Positions 1 through 10,455 of a stretch of 64,000 bases of DNA are shown here, one piece after another (position 1 is the stretch's first letter; each line of letters begins with the position of its first letter). This DNA comes from Rhabdophis nuchalis (taxonomy: Eukaryota; Chordata; Lepidosauria; Squamata; Natricidae), in the NCBI GenBank assembly GCA_039707465.1, contig CM077644.1, forward strand, positions 98,754,375-98,818,374, written 5' to 3'. Under the pieces are notes generated by a model. It was not told the DNA's origin. It saw only the letters and a list, made by a program, of their open reading frames with translations, and ran no database searches. The position numbers and the translations under genes are program-made.

Positions 1-110
1 AATGGAGTGGAGTGAAAAGAGAAGGAAGTTGAGGAGAGGAGAGCAGAGGAACAGAACATAATTTTTAATTGGCCAAGTGTGATTGGACACACAAGGAATT
101 TGCCTCCGAT
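1..110 (-). repeat. Degenerate microsatellite plus retroelement 3' tail
   Basis: Bases 1-52 are a decayed purine-rich simple repeat (AATGG/AGTGG/AGGAG-like words). Next to it, about 62-105 matches the reverse complement of 52318-52352 (core CCTTGTGTGTCCAATC). The same tail next to a simple repeat at both places suggests the 3' end of a retroelement family that carries its own microsatellite. The family is not identified and the left end lies outside the window. Confidence 0.4.
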
Positions 111-1036
111 GGATAAACTCTCAATGTACATACAAATAATAGACTGATAATAGATCGTAAATCATACGATACAAACCACAATTGATAAATCATGATATAT
201 ACCAATAGAAGGTAGTAGGAAAAATGAGAGGTGACAAAGATAAAAAGGTAGCAAGGATTATAGCAATGGCAATATACTATTGCTAAATGTAGTGTAGATG
301 TTTTATCTGAAGTTGACAGGCTCGCAATGAAGATGATTCCAAACAATTCAGCTTTCTGCACATAAAGCTCATCATAATCTAATTATGCAGCCACAGCAAG
401 ATGAACTTTCTTTACAAATTGAATTCTCCATTTGCACATATGAACTAGTCTAAGAGTGAGAAGTTGTAATTTGCTTTCCCACCCACATAGTTCCTCCATC
501 CAGATGTTGGTGAAACTGCACTAAGTGAAGTATTAGATTGTAATCCCATTGAAATCTGTAGAATTGGTTTCAGATCTCTTACATTCACATCTGGTCTCCC
601 TGACTTGCTAAGATTTTAAAAAGTGGGATGAAATGCTGCAAACCTTTTACAATTTAAAAAATTACTCCTATCAGCAACACTAAAAATACTGGTGTACTGA
701 GTACATAATTATTGTCAACTGTCCTTGGAGAATGGAACCAAGATGAGCAAAATAAATTGGTGTCATATTATTGTTATATAACCATCATTATAATTCATTA
801 CAGTTCTCTACCAAAGTTCTTTAAAAGACATGTAAAAAGTAAATCAAAAAACATTTCTATGAAACCAAAAAAGAGCTTATGAGTAAAGCTAGTTTTTCGC
901 CATCACCATACAAAGCAAAGTTCACTCTCTGATCTTCACGTTACCATGTGCAGCACCTATTATTAGGATTACTCTTTTGGATACATTCATCTAGTTCTTG
1001 GTATTTAGATTGTTTGCTTGAAATGGAGAGTAAAGT
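111..1036. other. AT-rich stretch, nothing recognised
   Basis: I see no open reading frame with recognisable motifs, no terminal repeats and no tandem array. Part of the left side may belong to the retroelement whose tail lies at 62-105. Confidence 0.5.
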
Positions 1037-2035
1037 TGCATAAACAGAGGGATAGAATCAAGTTCATGTGAAGTGTTAATACTACTTTATAATGCCTTGG
1101 TAAGGCAACACTTGGAATACTGCATCCAGTTTTGATCGCCACAATGTAAAAAAGATGTTGAGACTCTAGAAAGAGTGCAGAGAAGAACAACAAAGATACT
1201 TAGAGGACTGGAAGCTAAAACAAATCAAGAACGGTTTCAGGTACTGGGTATGTCTAGCTTAATGAAAAGAAGGACTAAGGGTGACATGATAGCAGTGTTC
1301 CAATATCAGGGGGGCTGCCACAAAGAAGAAGGAGTCAATCTATTCTCCAAAGCACTCGAGGGTAGGACAAGAAGCAGTAGATGGAAACTAATCAAGGAGT
1401 CAAGCGATCTAGAAATAATGAGAAATTTCACGACAGAACAATTAACCAGTGGAACAACTTACCTCCAGAAATTGTGAATGCTCTAACACTGAAATGTTTA
1501 AGAAGAGATTGGATAACCATTTGTCTGAAATGATATTGGGTTGTGATGGTAAACCAATGGCACGCATGCTGGAAGTAGCATGCAGAGCCATTTCTCCGGG
1601 CATGCCAGCCATCGCCTATTGCTCTTCTGGGTTCTGGCCAGCTCGTCTTCATGCATGCAGGAGTGCTGGAAACTGGAAGAGCAGCTTCCTGGCATGCGTG
1701 CATGCATGCACTGGGAAACTGAGCCTCCTGTTTCTGGTGCACATATGCGTGCCGGCCAGCTGGCCTTCGCACGTGCATGCGCACCAGAAACCACAAGACC
1801 AGGTTACTGACCCATATGCACACACTGGAAACTGGAAGCTCAGTTTCCAGATGCACTCATTTGCGCCAGGGAAGTCCTCTTCCAGTTTCTGGTGCTCCCC
1901 CACACCTACGCTCCCATTTTGGCACTCAGTGCCGAAAAGGTTCACCAACACTGATACAGGATTTCCTGCCTAAGCAATGGATTACACTAAAAGACCCCCA
2001 AGGTCCCTTCCAACTCTGTTATTCTATTCTAGGTT
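1037..2035 (+). mobile_element. CR1 LINE 3' end, split by a hAT MITE
   Basis: Parts 1037-1540 and 1954-2035 form the 3' end of a CR1 retrotransposon, matching the reverse complement of the CR1 copy at 58576-59335. A decayed reading frame at 1175-1477 encodes the C-terminus of the reverse transcriptase ORF (LERVQRRTTKILRGLE-like, then KRRTKGDMIAVFQY). The end has the CR1-type tail with GGTCCCTTCCAACTCTG followed by ATTCTATT words. It is 5' truncated, as is usual for CR1, and the reading frame is broken. A hAT element sits inside it at 1541-1953. Confidence 0.85.
1541..1953. mobile_element. Non-autonomous hAT element nested in CR1
   Basis: The ends are TTGTGATGGTAAACC and GGTTCACCAACACTG, inverted copies of a CAGTGATGGCGAACC-type terminus. 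The same family occurs at 57785-58221. The flanks GATATTGG and GATACAGG are a decayed target duplication near the junctions, and CR1 sequence resumes directly on both sides. The interior is rich in GCATGC/CATGCA words and encodes no transposase. Open frames across it on both strands are incidental. Confidence 0.7.
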
Positions 2036-2040
2036 GACTC

Positions 2041-2631
2041 TAAAGAGTTAAAAACCACAGGCTAAAAGGTCATTGTATTATTTTCAATGGGAAGTACCGT
2101 GGTATCAAAGCTTGTTTTTTCCCACCCACAATAATCATATTCATTTCAGGGGGAAATATTATGTTAATTGGCTGCCTTTAGGACATATGGCAAAGGAAGA
2201 GAAAGGAAGAGAAACTCGCACAATTGAGAAAGCATGGATCAAAAGTAGATGATTTTTTTTTTTTTAAATATAGCTCGTAACTGAATTCAAGAGACCTATC
2301 TCCATCTGTCTATCTCACCTCTGGACTTCTGTAAAAATCACAAAATGAAACTGATTTATTGCAGAGGTTTTCAGCAAGACACTTCAGGCAATAAGCCTAA
2401 CTGGAATTATGTGAGACTCCAGAGATAGCTGAGTAAGAGGAAAAGGCATTGCTGTAGGCAGAAGAAATTCTAATGGATCACGCCAAAAGGGTTAGATCAT
2501 TCAGATAAAAATAAACTGTCTTCCCCCAGCAGAACAAAACCATCATCAGCTTCAGTTCAGAAGTGTTGGCGAAAGATTATGTTATTTACAATGCAATAAT
2601 CCTACAATTTGCTTTGTGTGTGCCTCTAACC
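2041..2631. other. No feature recognised
   Basis: AT-rich sequence between the CR1 copy and a palindromic MITE. I see no repeat ends or coding potential. Confidence 0.4.
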
Positions 2632-2800
2632 CAGGGGTAGGGAACTATGGCTCTTTTATGACTCATGGACTTCACTACCCAGAATTCCTGAGCCAGCATG
2701 GCTGGCTCAGGAATTCTGGGTAGTGAAGTCCATGAGTCATAAAAGAGCCATAATAATAATAATAATAATAATTTAATTTATATCCCGCTCTCTACCCCTG
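2632..2800. mobile_element. Palindromic hAT-like MITE with LINE tail inside
   Basis: The termini are CAGGGGTAG and CTACCCCTG. Bases 2647-2752 form a nearly perfect hairpin with arms of about 51 bp and a 3-base centre. Flanks CTCTAACC and GTCAAACC match at 6 of 8 positions, allowing one extra base at the right end, which suggests an old 8-bp target duplication. Bases 2751-2790 are an L2-type tail inserted near the right terminus. There is no coding capacity. Confidence 0.65.
2751..2790 (-). mobile_element. Very short L2-type 3' tail with (AAT)n
   Basis: An (AAT)n run is followed by TTTAATTTATATCCCGCTC, which resembles the reverse complement of the 3' terminus of the L2 LINEs in this window (compare 24607-24660). 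It looks like an extremely 5'-truncated insertion of only about 40 bases. Confidence 0.45.
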
Positions 2801-3099
2801 CGTCAAACCTCTATAGACTGCAATGACACCACACTAGAATTTCTATGCAACTCGTTTATACCAATTTTATTAATTTATGATATAACATACAAAAAAATGC
2901 AAAAAAAGGAAGGGAAAATGAGGAAGGGAAGGGAAAAGTGTGGAGAAGAATAGGAAAAAAGAAAGAAAGGGCAGTGACTTCCAACTTCCTTTGGCACAGT
3001 AGAATAAGGCATTAACATCAAACCTCAACTTTTTTAGTTTCACATAATAGTTTAAATTAGCCATTTGCATAGCAACAACTCTATCTAATCTATCTAATG

Positions 3100-3296
3100 C
3101 AGTGGTTCTCAACCTTCCCAATGCCACGACCCTTTAAAACAGTTCAAGTTGTGATGGCACCCCCTCCAACCATAAAATTGGTGTCTCGGTTCCTAAGACC
3201 ATCGAAAATATGTGTTTTCCGATGGTCTTAGGCGACCCCTGTGAAAGGGTCGTTCGACCCCCAAAGGGGTTGTGACCCACAGGTTGAGAACCACTG
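3100..3296. mobile_element. hAT MITE with 8-bp target duplication
   Basis: The terminal inverted repeats are CAGTGGTTCTCAACCT and AGGTTGAGAACCACTG. The flanks are ATCTAATG (3092-3099) and ATCTAAAG (3297-3304), 7 of 8 identical. The interior has a second inverted pair (CCTAAGACCATCG / CGATGGTCTTAGG) around 3193-3232. There is no transposase reading frame. The end sequence and target length fit the hAT superfamily. Confidence 0.88.
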
Positions 3297-3698
3297 ATCT
3301 AAAGGGTAAAACCCAACTCCAAAATACTGGTGTACACATTTTAAAAACTTTTACACAGGATTCCACACGATGTGTTGTAGAAGTTTACTGGAAAATAAAT
3401 TAAGCCCTATAATCTTGTTGGGAATTAGCATCATTACTCGCTTGGCACAAAATCAAACTATGACACCTCTTACATAATTACCAATTGCGTGGACAGATTT
3501 GAAATGTAAACAGCAGGCACTGGCTCTTTGTTTTGAACCCAAGGTAAGGAAGAGAAGATTTATTTTAAGTCTATGTCAACCCCCGGTCAGGGGTTCCATT
3601 ACATTTTTCCTGTTCACACTGAAATAATGGTTCCTATACGTTTTAGAGTTGTAGCTAAAAGATATTCAGGTAGTTCTTGACTTAGAATATCTTCAACA

Positions 3699-3809
3699 CA
3701 AGGGTGTCAAACTGGCAGCCCACGTGCCAGATTCGCCATGCACAGACCAAGCCCACCCCAACTCTGGGAAGGGGAAAAACATAATGAAATGTCACGTTTG
3801 ACACCTGTG
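3699..3809. mobile_element. hAT MITE sharing its target with the next one
   Basis: The ends CAAGGGTGTCAAAC and GTTTGACACCTGTG are 12/14 complementary. The flanks are CTTCAACA (3691-3698) and CTTTAACA (3810-3817), 7 of 8 identical. The right duplication is also the left target copy of the MITE at 3818-3938. No coding capacity. Confidence 0.8.
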
Positions 3810-3817
3810 CTTTAACA

Positions 3818-3938
3818 CAGGGGTCTCCAACCTTTGCAACTTTAAGTCTGAAGGACTTCAGCTCCCAGCTTTGCTGGCTGGAGAATTCTGGGAGCTGAAG
3901 TCCTTCAGACTTAAAGTTGCAAAGGTTGGAGACCCCTG
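3818..3938. mobile_element. Palindromic hAT-like MITE, perfect target copies
   Basis: The element is 121 bp and almost fully self-complementary: the left half (CAGGGGTCTCCAACC...) is repeated inverted in the right half (...GGTTGGAGACCCCTG). It is flanked by perfect 8-bp copies CTTTAACA at 3810-3817 and 3939-3946. Other copies of the family lie at 15711-15845 and 39740-39842, with related elements at 17050, 21627 and 22699. Confidence 0.92.
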
Positions 3939-3946
3939 CTTTAACA

Positions 3947-5159
3947 CCATCAAATAACAACATCTGCCTATCCCAGGCGTTTTGGAAAGATTTGATAGGT
4001 GGATAAAAATGCCAGATCCAAACTAAAAATATGGGTGACTGTGTGCCCAACCATGAAACCTGTTTATCTGTAACTATCCTTCTATTGTACATCGCGTATC
4101 TAAAAAAAAAACATGAATGCATTTAGACCTGGCATAAGTTTTCTGATGCATACAATTACGTAGTCACTTTGCTCTTCTGTTTTCTATAGTCTAAAAAAGT
4201 GCATGAGAGAAGGAAGCTAACATTCTAAAAGTGCAGCCAAATTCTGGCAATGTTTTCTGGAAACTAATTTAACGTTTATCATTAATGCAACATGCTTGTA
4301 AAATACAAGAATCCATATTTCAGATACATGTGATGCTGTCATAATTTATATTATGCATACTGTATGATGTTCTGACTACATTTGGGCTGTGTGTGCTGAA
4401 GCTTCCTTTTATTTACTAGCTGAGAACAACAGACTGAAGTAAAACTGGCAGGAAGAATATGAAAATATGAAAATGTTTGATATGTATTTCATAATTAGGC
4501 CAAAGGATTATAAAAATGTAAAACTCTGCTAGAAGAATTACAGAATGACAATAACCATATGTGTGGGTGTATATCTAACTTTTCCATCAAAAATCGTGTT
4601 TAAGTCGATTGTTAGTACAACATTCATAAAATGTTACAATGAGGGCATTAACGCTCAAGAATTTAAACAATACATTGTAAGCAGTAAATAACACAATTAA
4701 ACTTGATCCTGCAACAAATCAATTTAAATACCACATGTTGGATAAAAATGGCTTTAATCTCCTCTAATGATGGGACCACCATAAAACAAAGTTTCCAAAG
4801 CTCATCACTCCCGGACAACTTAAAAGTATTATGTGATAAAAAGCTGCTAAAAGATTTAATAAAACAAGAAAATGTATTGGCTCTCTAGTTCCGACCATAA
4901 TTTTTTGAAATGGTGACATCATGACATCTCATTCTATGTTCTAGCACTTTACTTATGGAATGGAATAGTGGAAATTGGAAGGAAAAGATTCAATGTGGTA
5001 GGTTTAAGGAGTTAATAAAAAAAAATCACTACCATTTCTTGGGAATGATTCCTTCTTTCCTTGTCATTGTCTATCAATTGCCTGGACAGGTTCTTGCAGT
5101 TTTCTTGGCAAGGTTTTTCAGAAGTGATTTGCAATTACTTTCTTCTTAGAACTGATAAT
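3947..5159. other. AT-rich stretch, nothing recognised
   Basis: Short open frames only (for example 4703-4888 on +), without motifs. No repeat termini recognised. Confidence 0.5.
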
Positions 5160-5275
5160 TACTAGCCCAAAAATCACATAACTGATTTTGTGCCTAAGGC
5201 AGAACTAGAACTCACAGTCTTTTAAGTTCAGTTTTGGAGCCTTGACCACTACACCGAACTGCCTTCCTGGAGGAA
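5160..5275 (-). mobile_element. Sauria-type SINE fragment
   Basis: The sequence reads as the reverse complement of a Sauria SINE head: CTTGACCACTACACCGAACTG is the complement of the tRNA-like A-box segment, and the CCTAAGGCAGAACTAGAACTC stretch covers the B-box region. It is decayed, and the Bov-B-like tail is missing. Confidence 0.6.
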
Positions 5276-5449
5276 TTACACCCTTGCAAAGAGGTGCTCA
5301 CCCTTACTCTAACTCACTTGGATAAATTGGAAGCATACTCTTGATAGATCTTACCACTCCAAAGATCCTGTCAATAACTTTGGACTGCTTACATTCAATA
5401 CCATCCATTATGAATAGGGCAACTGCGGTCACAGTGACATTATCTCGAA

Positions 5450-5640
5450 TTAGATGATTTATTTTATTTGTTAGATTTATATAGCCACCCATCATACACA
5501 AAGCAATTCGGAGTTGCTAGTATAATAAAAACATCGATAACATTTTTTTTAAAGCAAAACATCAAAACAGAGGGAAAACAGCAGCCAAGGAAATTCAATA
5601 CAATTTTATTTAACATGGCTCTGCAGCGGTCTGCATTTTC
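5450..5640 (-). mobile_element. L2-type LINE 3' fragment
   Basis: On the minus strand the segment ends in the TATATAAATC...AAATAAA type tail seen at other L2-like copies here (37625, 47215). The plus strand reads TTTATATAGCCACCCATC followed by A-rich sequence. It is decayed and not codable. Assignment rests on tail similarity only. Confidence 0.4.
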
Positions 5641-6740
5641 CTTGTATTTTCCAGGATGCACCAGATTTCTTACCCTCCCTCCCCAAAAATAGTTAGATGA
5701 TTTTGTACAGATGTGCGGGGCCCAGCACTACCATGGGAACCATCTTTAAATAGTCTGCAGTCCATGTTCAGTCAAGGCCATTTGGAGCTTTCTGACAACC
5801 TCCCTCTCTCACACATCCCACTTATCTCAACTGCCTCAGCTTCCTTGACAAACAAAGAACTTTTTTGGCTCTTAGGTGAGGTAATCAGTTCCTCCAAACT
5901 AAATCCAGAGAAACGGCAATCTCTGTATCTCATTAAAGAGAAAAGAGTTCCCACACATTGAAATGAAATGATAGTTTCCTTTCTGGGCGACTGCCCACCT
6001 AATGTGCTTCTGATGTACAGTGCTCATCAATAACATGTCTTTTTATTAACAAGACAAAAACATGCCTGTCTTTAATAAGTTAATGCTTAGAAGTGTCTAC
6101 TGGGACCTAGAAAGAAGACTTGTGCTGATACTAATTCCTTGTAACATCAAGTTGTTGACGGGAGGGAGGGGCACAGATGTGGAGAGCTGTGAGCAACTCA
6201 GTCTAGAACACAACAATTATATCTCTGAATTCTCCTCTTCACTAAAATCTGTTAACACCAGGAAGATCAATTCTGGGCCACATCTTCTAAAAAGGCCTTT
6301 TCTCCCCCAAATTTGGTTATGTGATTCTTGAGGAGACTCGGGATTTTTTGTTTATCAGATGACTAGTTGACTGTTTAGTCAACTGGTTGACTAGCTGGTC
6401 CCTTCTAGTGATGAATTGATTGGTGCAAAATGTAGATACCAGTCTTTCATCCCAAGCTATTCCTCCAATAAAAATATTAAAATATATCACCTATAATTGT
6501 GTGCTTTTTTTTTTAATGGTATTTTGGGGAGAAGGTAACTCAAGAAGTTGAAGTCTATTCCAAAAGGTTTGGAAACAGGAAGGTTCAGGGTATAATTCAA
6601 TAAACCACTGAAGATGATCATGAAAGATTTGTAATTCTAGCATGCTGCTAAATAAATCAAATGTTTAAGAAGATGGTTCTACCTTACTGATTCATGCACC
6701 AATTAATTCTGTGTTTTGGCTACATTAGAATACCATTGAC
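5641..6740. other. No feature recognised
   Basis: A small imperfect hairpin lies near 6362-6385 (CTAGTTGAC / GTCAACTGG). Otherwise I see nothing but short open frames. Confidence 0.4.
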
Positions 6741-6806
6741 CAGTGTTTCTCAATCTTAGAAACTTTCAAACATGTGGACTTTGAGTCCCAGAATTCTCCA
6801 ACCATG
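6741..6806. mobile_element. hAT-like MITE, left half only
   Basis: The left terminus CAGTGTTTCTCAATCTTAG and the GGACTTTGAGTCCCAGAATTCTCC-like stem segment match the left arm of the palindromic MITE at 22699-22807. The inverted right arm is absent. Confidence 0.55.
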
Positions 6807-7435
6807 CATGGTGCAGTAGAAAATATATAGATCATTGGTAGAAAAAAGATAGACTTGAGGATCAGTAAGTAGAGGAACATAATGAATGAACCAATTACTT
6901 TCATAGCAAACAATGAGATGGACTGGAATTTATTACAGTATTCTTGGCAACCTGTCAGGACAGAATTAATACAGACATAAAGATCATTGAATTAGACTTG
7001 GTTGCTGCACTTGATCGCATGAAATGGCATTCATTGATCCAAAAAGTGGACCCTACACCTGCAGGAAAATGCTAGGATGAAGAAAAATAATCCTTGGCAA
7101 TCTACCAACCAGCAGTTCTGTCTTGAGACTCGTTCCACTTATACACCATAACTGCAAAGATGGAAATGGTAAATATATTAATGCTAACTTTCCAAATTCT
7201 CCAAGCCAGACAGCGGGCCAATCTCTGTTGTCATTATTCAAACAGGTAGCTGGATTTTTAGTTTATTCTCAGAGGATCTTGAGAAATAGTTTCTGACATG
7301 GTACAGCATAAATATAAGCAGTGTACTTTGTTCGCTAGTAGTTTTTTAAAAGGTTGCATGAATCATATTTGTCAGGGAGCTGCTTCTTCAGTTTTGGTTT
7401 AGCACATTATCTTTTCATAGCTAAAAACTGTACTT
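6807..7435. other. No feature recognised
   Basis: AT-rich sequence without recognisable repeat ends or coding motifs. Confidence 0.4.
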
Positions 7436-7875
7436 ATTTATATTGTAGTTTTCATACAGCAGCTCAAGGCAACATACAGATCACTCTTTTCTGTGATATA
7501 GATTCAGCTAAGAGGAAGTGACTGCCCCAGGTTACGGTGGCTGAGGGTTTACTAAAAACTACTAAAGAGGTGGAAACTAACCAAGGAGAGAAGCAACTTA
7601 GAATTAAGGAGAAATTTCCTGACAGTAAGAACAATTAACCTCTGGAACAGCTTGCCTCCAGCAGTTGTGAATGCCCCAACCCTGGAAGTCTTTAAAAAGA
7701 TGTTAGACAGCCATTTGTCTGAAATGGTATAAGGTTCCTGCCCATGCAGGGGGTTGGACTAGAAGACCTACAAGGTCCCTTCCAACTCTGCTATTATATT
7801 ATTATTGTATTAACTAGGTCTCTCCAATCCTACCTACTTCAACACCCTAATCACTACACCACACACTAGTTCCTA
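7436..7875 (-). mobile_element. Old SINE split by a CR1 insertion
   Basis: Bases 7436-7545 and 7806-7875 appear to be two halves of one SINE on the minus strand: a LINE-like tail (AGCAGCTCAAGGCAACATACA), a central AGGAAGTGACTGCCCCAGG segment, and a tRNA-like head ending CTAATCACTACACCACAC. A CR1 3' end occupies the middle. A related copy lies at 42430-42605. Confidence 0.55.
7558..7806 (+). mobile_element. CR1 LINE 3' end, short
   Basis: About 250 bases of CR1: the last codons of the reverse transcriptase ORF (GGAACAGCTTGCCTCCAGC, GACAGCCATTTGTCTGAAATG) and the tail with CAAGGTCCCTTCCAACTCTG. It matches 58576-58810 in reverse complement. It lies within an older SINE and so is younger than it. 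Confidence 0.85.
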
Positions 7876-7953
7876 AACTTATCATTTAGAATGCCAAATT
7901 AGGCCAGATAATTACAGCTTATATAATAAGCCATTTTAATGCATTGTGTGAAC

Positions 7954-8035
7954 CAGAGGTGGTATTCAGCTGGTTCAGGTTGGTTCTCCTGAACTGGTAG
8001 CAAAAATCGCAGCCCCCACCCCATGCCATCCTATT
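7954..8035. mobile_element. hAT MITE fragment (CAGAGGTGG type)
   Basis: The left terminus CAGAGGTGGTATTCAGCTGG is shared with the complete element at 9634-9909. The right terminus is not found, so this is a truncated copy. Confidence 0.6.
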
Positions 8036-9633
8036 TCCATGTTCCAATGGTTATAAGTTGTGTGATTCCAATCTAAGATTCTAAATGTTTTTCAACCACT
8101 TTCATCCAATTTGAAAAAAAAGAAAGAAATTGCATTTAGTGGTGTCCATTCATTCTCCCTTTGTAATCTCCCCTGAAAAATAATCTACAGTGTTCTGTTT
8201 TTATCTATGTGTGATGTATGAATGGTTAGCTCATATTTTATGCCATTTACATCTCTTCTAGTTTGTTTTCAAGTAGAAATATGCAAATGGTCTTCTAATA
8301 AATGTCTGGAGAACATATATTACAAATCCTATTGGTCCTCTGCATGTCATTATAATTTTTAAAAGGAGGGAGGAACAAAATAAAATTTAGAATAACTGTT
8401 TCTCTTGAATCACTTATTAAATCCTGTAGAGTTGATCACTTGGGAATCTGTCAATTTTCTGAATGTGAACATAAATTGAAGGAAGTAAAAACATTGTCTT
8501 TTTGAAAATTTGTTTAAAGCATTTTATACCATTTCTCTCAAAAAGCCTCTCAAACATCTCTCAATCTCAAATATCTCTCATTCCCAAAAGATATATGCAC
8601 AGTATATTTATGTGAGATGATGAATGATCCTTAAATTTATACAAAGCTATCAATACTACTAGCTTCTGCTAGAAGTATCTGAAAGGTATTTGACAATACA
8701 AATAATTAAGAACATTTGATAATATTTATTGTCAGGACATTAGCATATCAGGCAACACTAAACCATTTTGTTGCTTCCATAATCTGAACTCAAACACCAA
8801 TTAATTAGGAGAGGAGTATAGGAAAGGTAGCAATTAAAAATGCAAGATCAGCATTGATTAAAAAATTGCCGTAATTCAGGACAAGATAAGGCTAAAAGAA
8901 CATGTCTTCAAATACTGATTGTGAGTATATAAATGTGTATTCAAGGTCTTTAGTTATCTCCTTGCCAACATACAACAACTTATGGTGATTCTGTTGTATC
9001 TTTAATACAGAAATTTCTGTTAAAAAAAAGAGATGGAACACCAAGAAATGCTCCCTAAGGCCAAATTGAAAATGTCAGTTTATTTTGTAGTGCATTCCTG
9101 AGCTGTGCATCAAATAGTTTGCTATAACCTTTCTTTTTACTGGAGTGTGGAATGATGAATGAGTGCAGGAAGGCAGTTCTACAATATTTATGGCTAAGCA
9201 TATTTTTTTGGTTACTACAGCCTTGTCCTTACCTCCCTACTCAAATATAAGATTACATTTATATTGATATGAGTCACGAACTAGCTAGGAATAAAATGGA
9301 ATAAAATAGGACCTTTTTAACACTCCAGAAGGAAATAGTTGGCATTCCTGACTTTGTAACAAAACCAGCGACAGAAGAGTTACTGAGTTTATTAATTCAA
9401 GGTTCTTAAAATTCTCCTCTCGTGAAGGTTTTCTTATAATCAGTAAATTCAAACAACAAAGAAAAATATTAGTAGCTTCCATAAATATTGAACTGCACAG
9501 GACGAACAGAAATAATAATTTATTAATGTGTAATTTATATTGATGCTCTGTATACATAGCTACAACATAAACTGGTTATGTGGTTGCCCTAACATGAGAA
9601 ATAACTTAAAATTACTTAACTTCCACATTTAAC
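8036..9633. other. AT-rich stretch, nothing recognised
   Basis: No repeat ends, arrays or plausible coding exons recognised. The only open frame of note (9285-9557 on -) has no motif and ordinary composition. Confidence 0.5.
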
Positions 9634-9909
9634 CAGAGGTGGTATTCAGCTGGTTCTGAGCAGCTCTGGAGAATCGGTAGCAGAAATTTTGAGTAGTTCG
9701 GAGAACCGGTAAATACCACCTCTGACTGGCCCCGCCCACATCTATTCTCTGCCTCCCAAGTCCTAGTTGATCAGGAGGAAATTGGGATTTTGCTGTAACT
9801 TTCCTCTGGAGTGGGGAGGGAAAGGAGATTTTACAATATCCTTCCCCTGTCACACCCACCAAGCCATACCCACAGAACCAGTAGTATTTTTTTTTTAATC
9901 CCACCACTG
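9634..9909. mobile_element. hAT MITE, CAGAGGTGG/CCACCACTG ends
   Basis: Ends CAGAGGTGGTATTCAGC and ATCCCACCACTG. Flanks CATTTAAC (9626-9633) and CATTTAAT (9910-9917) match at 7 of 8. The interior contains an AGAACCGGTAAATACCACC segment complementary to the left end. It is non-coding. Confidence 0.82.
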
Positions 9910-10170
9910 CATTTAATGATCAGGAACAGCTATGTGGGATGTTTCGAGACCAACAATTTATGCCAAGCGGTTACAGATATGCATCTTTGAAAATTGTTTT
10001 GTTTTCACTCAGTGAGGTTCATATTTGTCTGTTTCTTATATACTGTATATATTTGCTAGTATATCTGGGTGACAGAAAATATTCTTTTCACATCCTAACA
10101 TTAAGTCTGCCTCAGACTTCCAATTGCCTGCTGCTATTTCTTATGATTATTTTTCAATGCTACCTTCTCC

Positions 10171-10455
10171 GTGGTGGCTCAGTGGTTAGAATGCAGTGGT
10201 TAGAATGCAGTACTGCAGGCTACTGGTGCAGTGGTTAGAATGCAGTACTGCAGGCTACTTCTGCTGATCACCAGCTGCCAGCGGTTTGGCAGTTCGGGTC
10301 TCACTGACTCAAGGTTGACTCAGACTTCCATCCTTCTGAGGTTGGTAAAATGAGGACCCAGATAGTTGGGGGCAATATGTTGACTCTGTAAACCATTTAG
10401 AGAGAGCTGTAAAAGCACTGCAAAGTGGTATATAAATCTAAGTGCTATTGCTATT
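10171..10455 (+). mobile_element. tRNA-derived SINE with repeated head
   Basis: The head reads GTGGCTCAGTGGTTAGAATG (A-box-like) with a B-box-like GCAGTTCGGGTCTCACTGAC. The body carries CATCCTTCTGAGGTTGG and the tail GTGGTATATAAATCTAAGTGC ends in TATTGCTATT. The AGTGGTTAGAATGCAGTACTG unit occurs about three times at the 5' side (10181-10256), an internal duplication not seen in the copies at 16096 and 37812. Confidence 0.85.

Noticed and set aside
1428..2037. Overlapping frames of 76-174 codons on both strands
   Set aside because: They cover a non-coding hAT MITE and CR1 remnants, and the reading frames have no family motif.
3818..3938. A microRNA precursor (long hairpin)
   Set aside because: The perfect 8-bp target duplication and several family members show that it is a palindromic MITE. 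The same applies to 15711, 17050 and 39740.
10171..10260. A tRNA gene (A- and B-box-like sequences)
   Set aside because: The boxes belong to a SINE head with SINE body and tail. The same holds for the heads at 14141-14305, 25888 and 52406.
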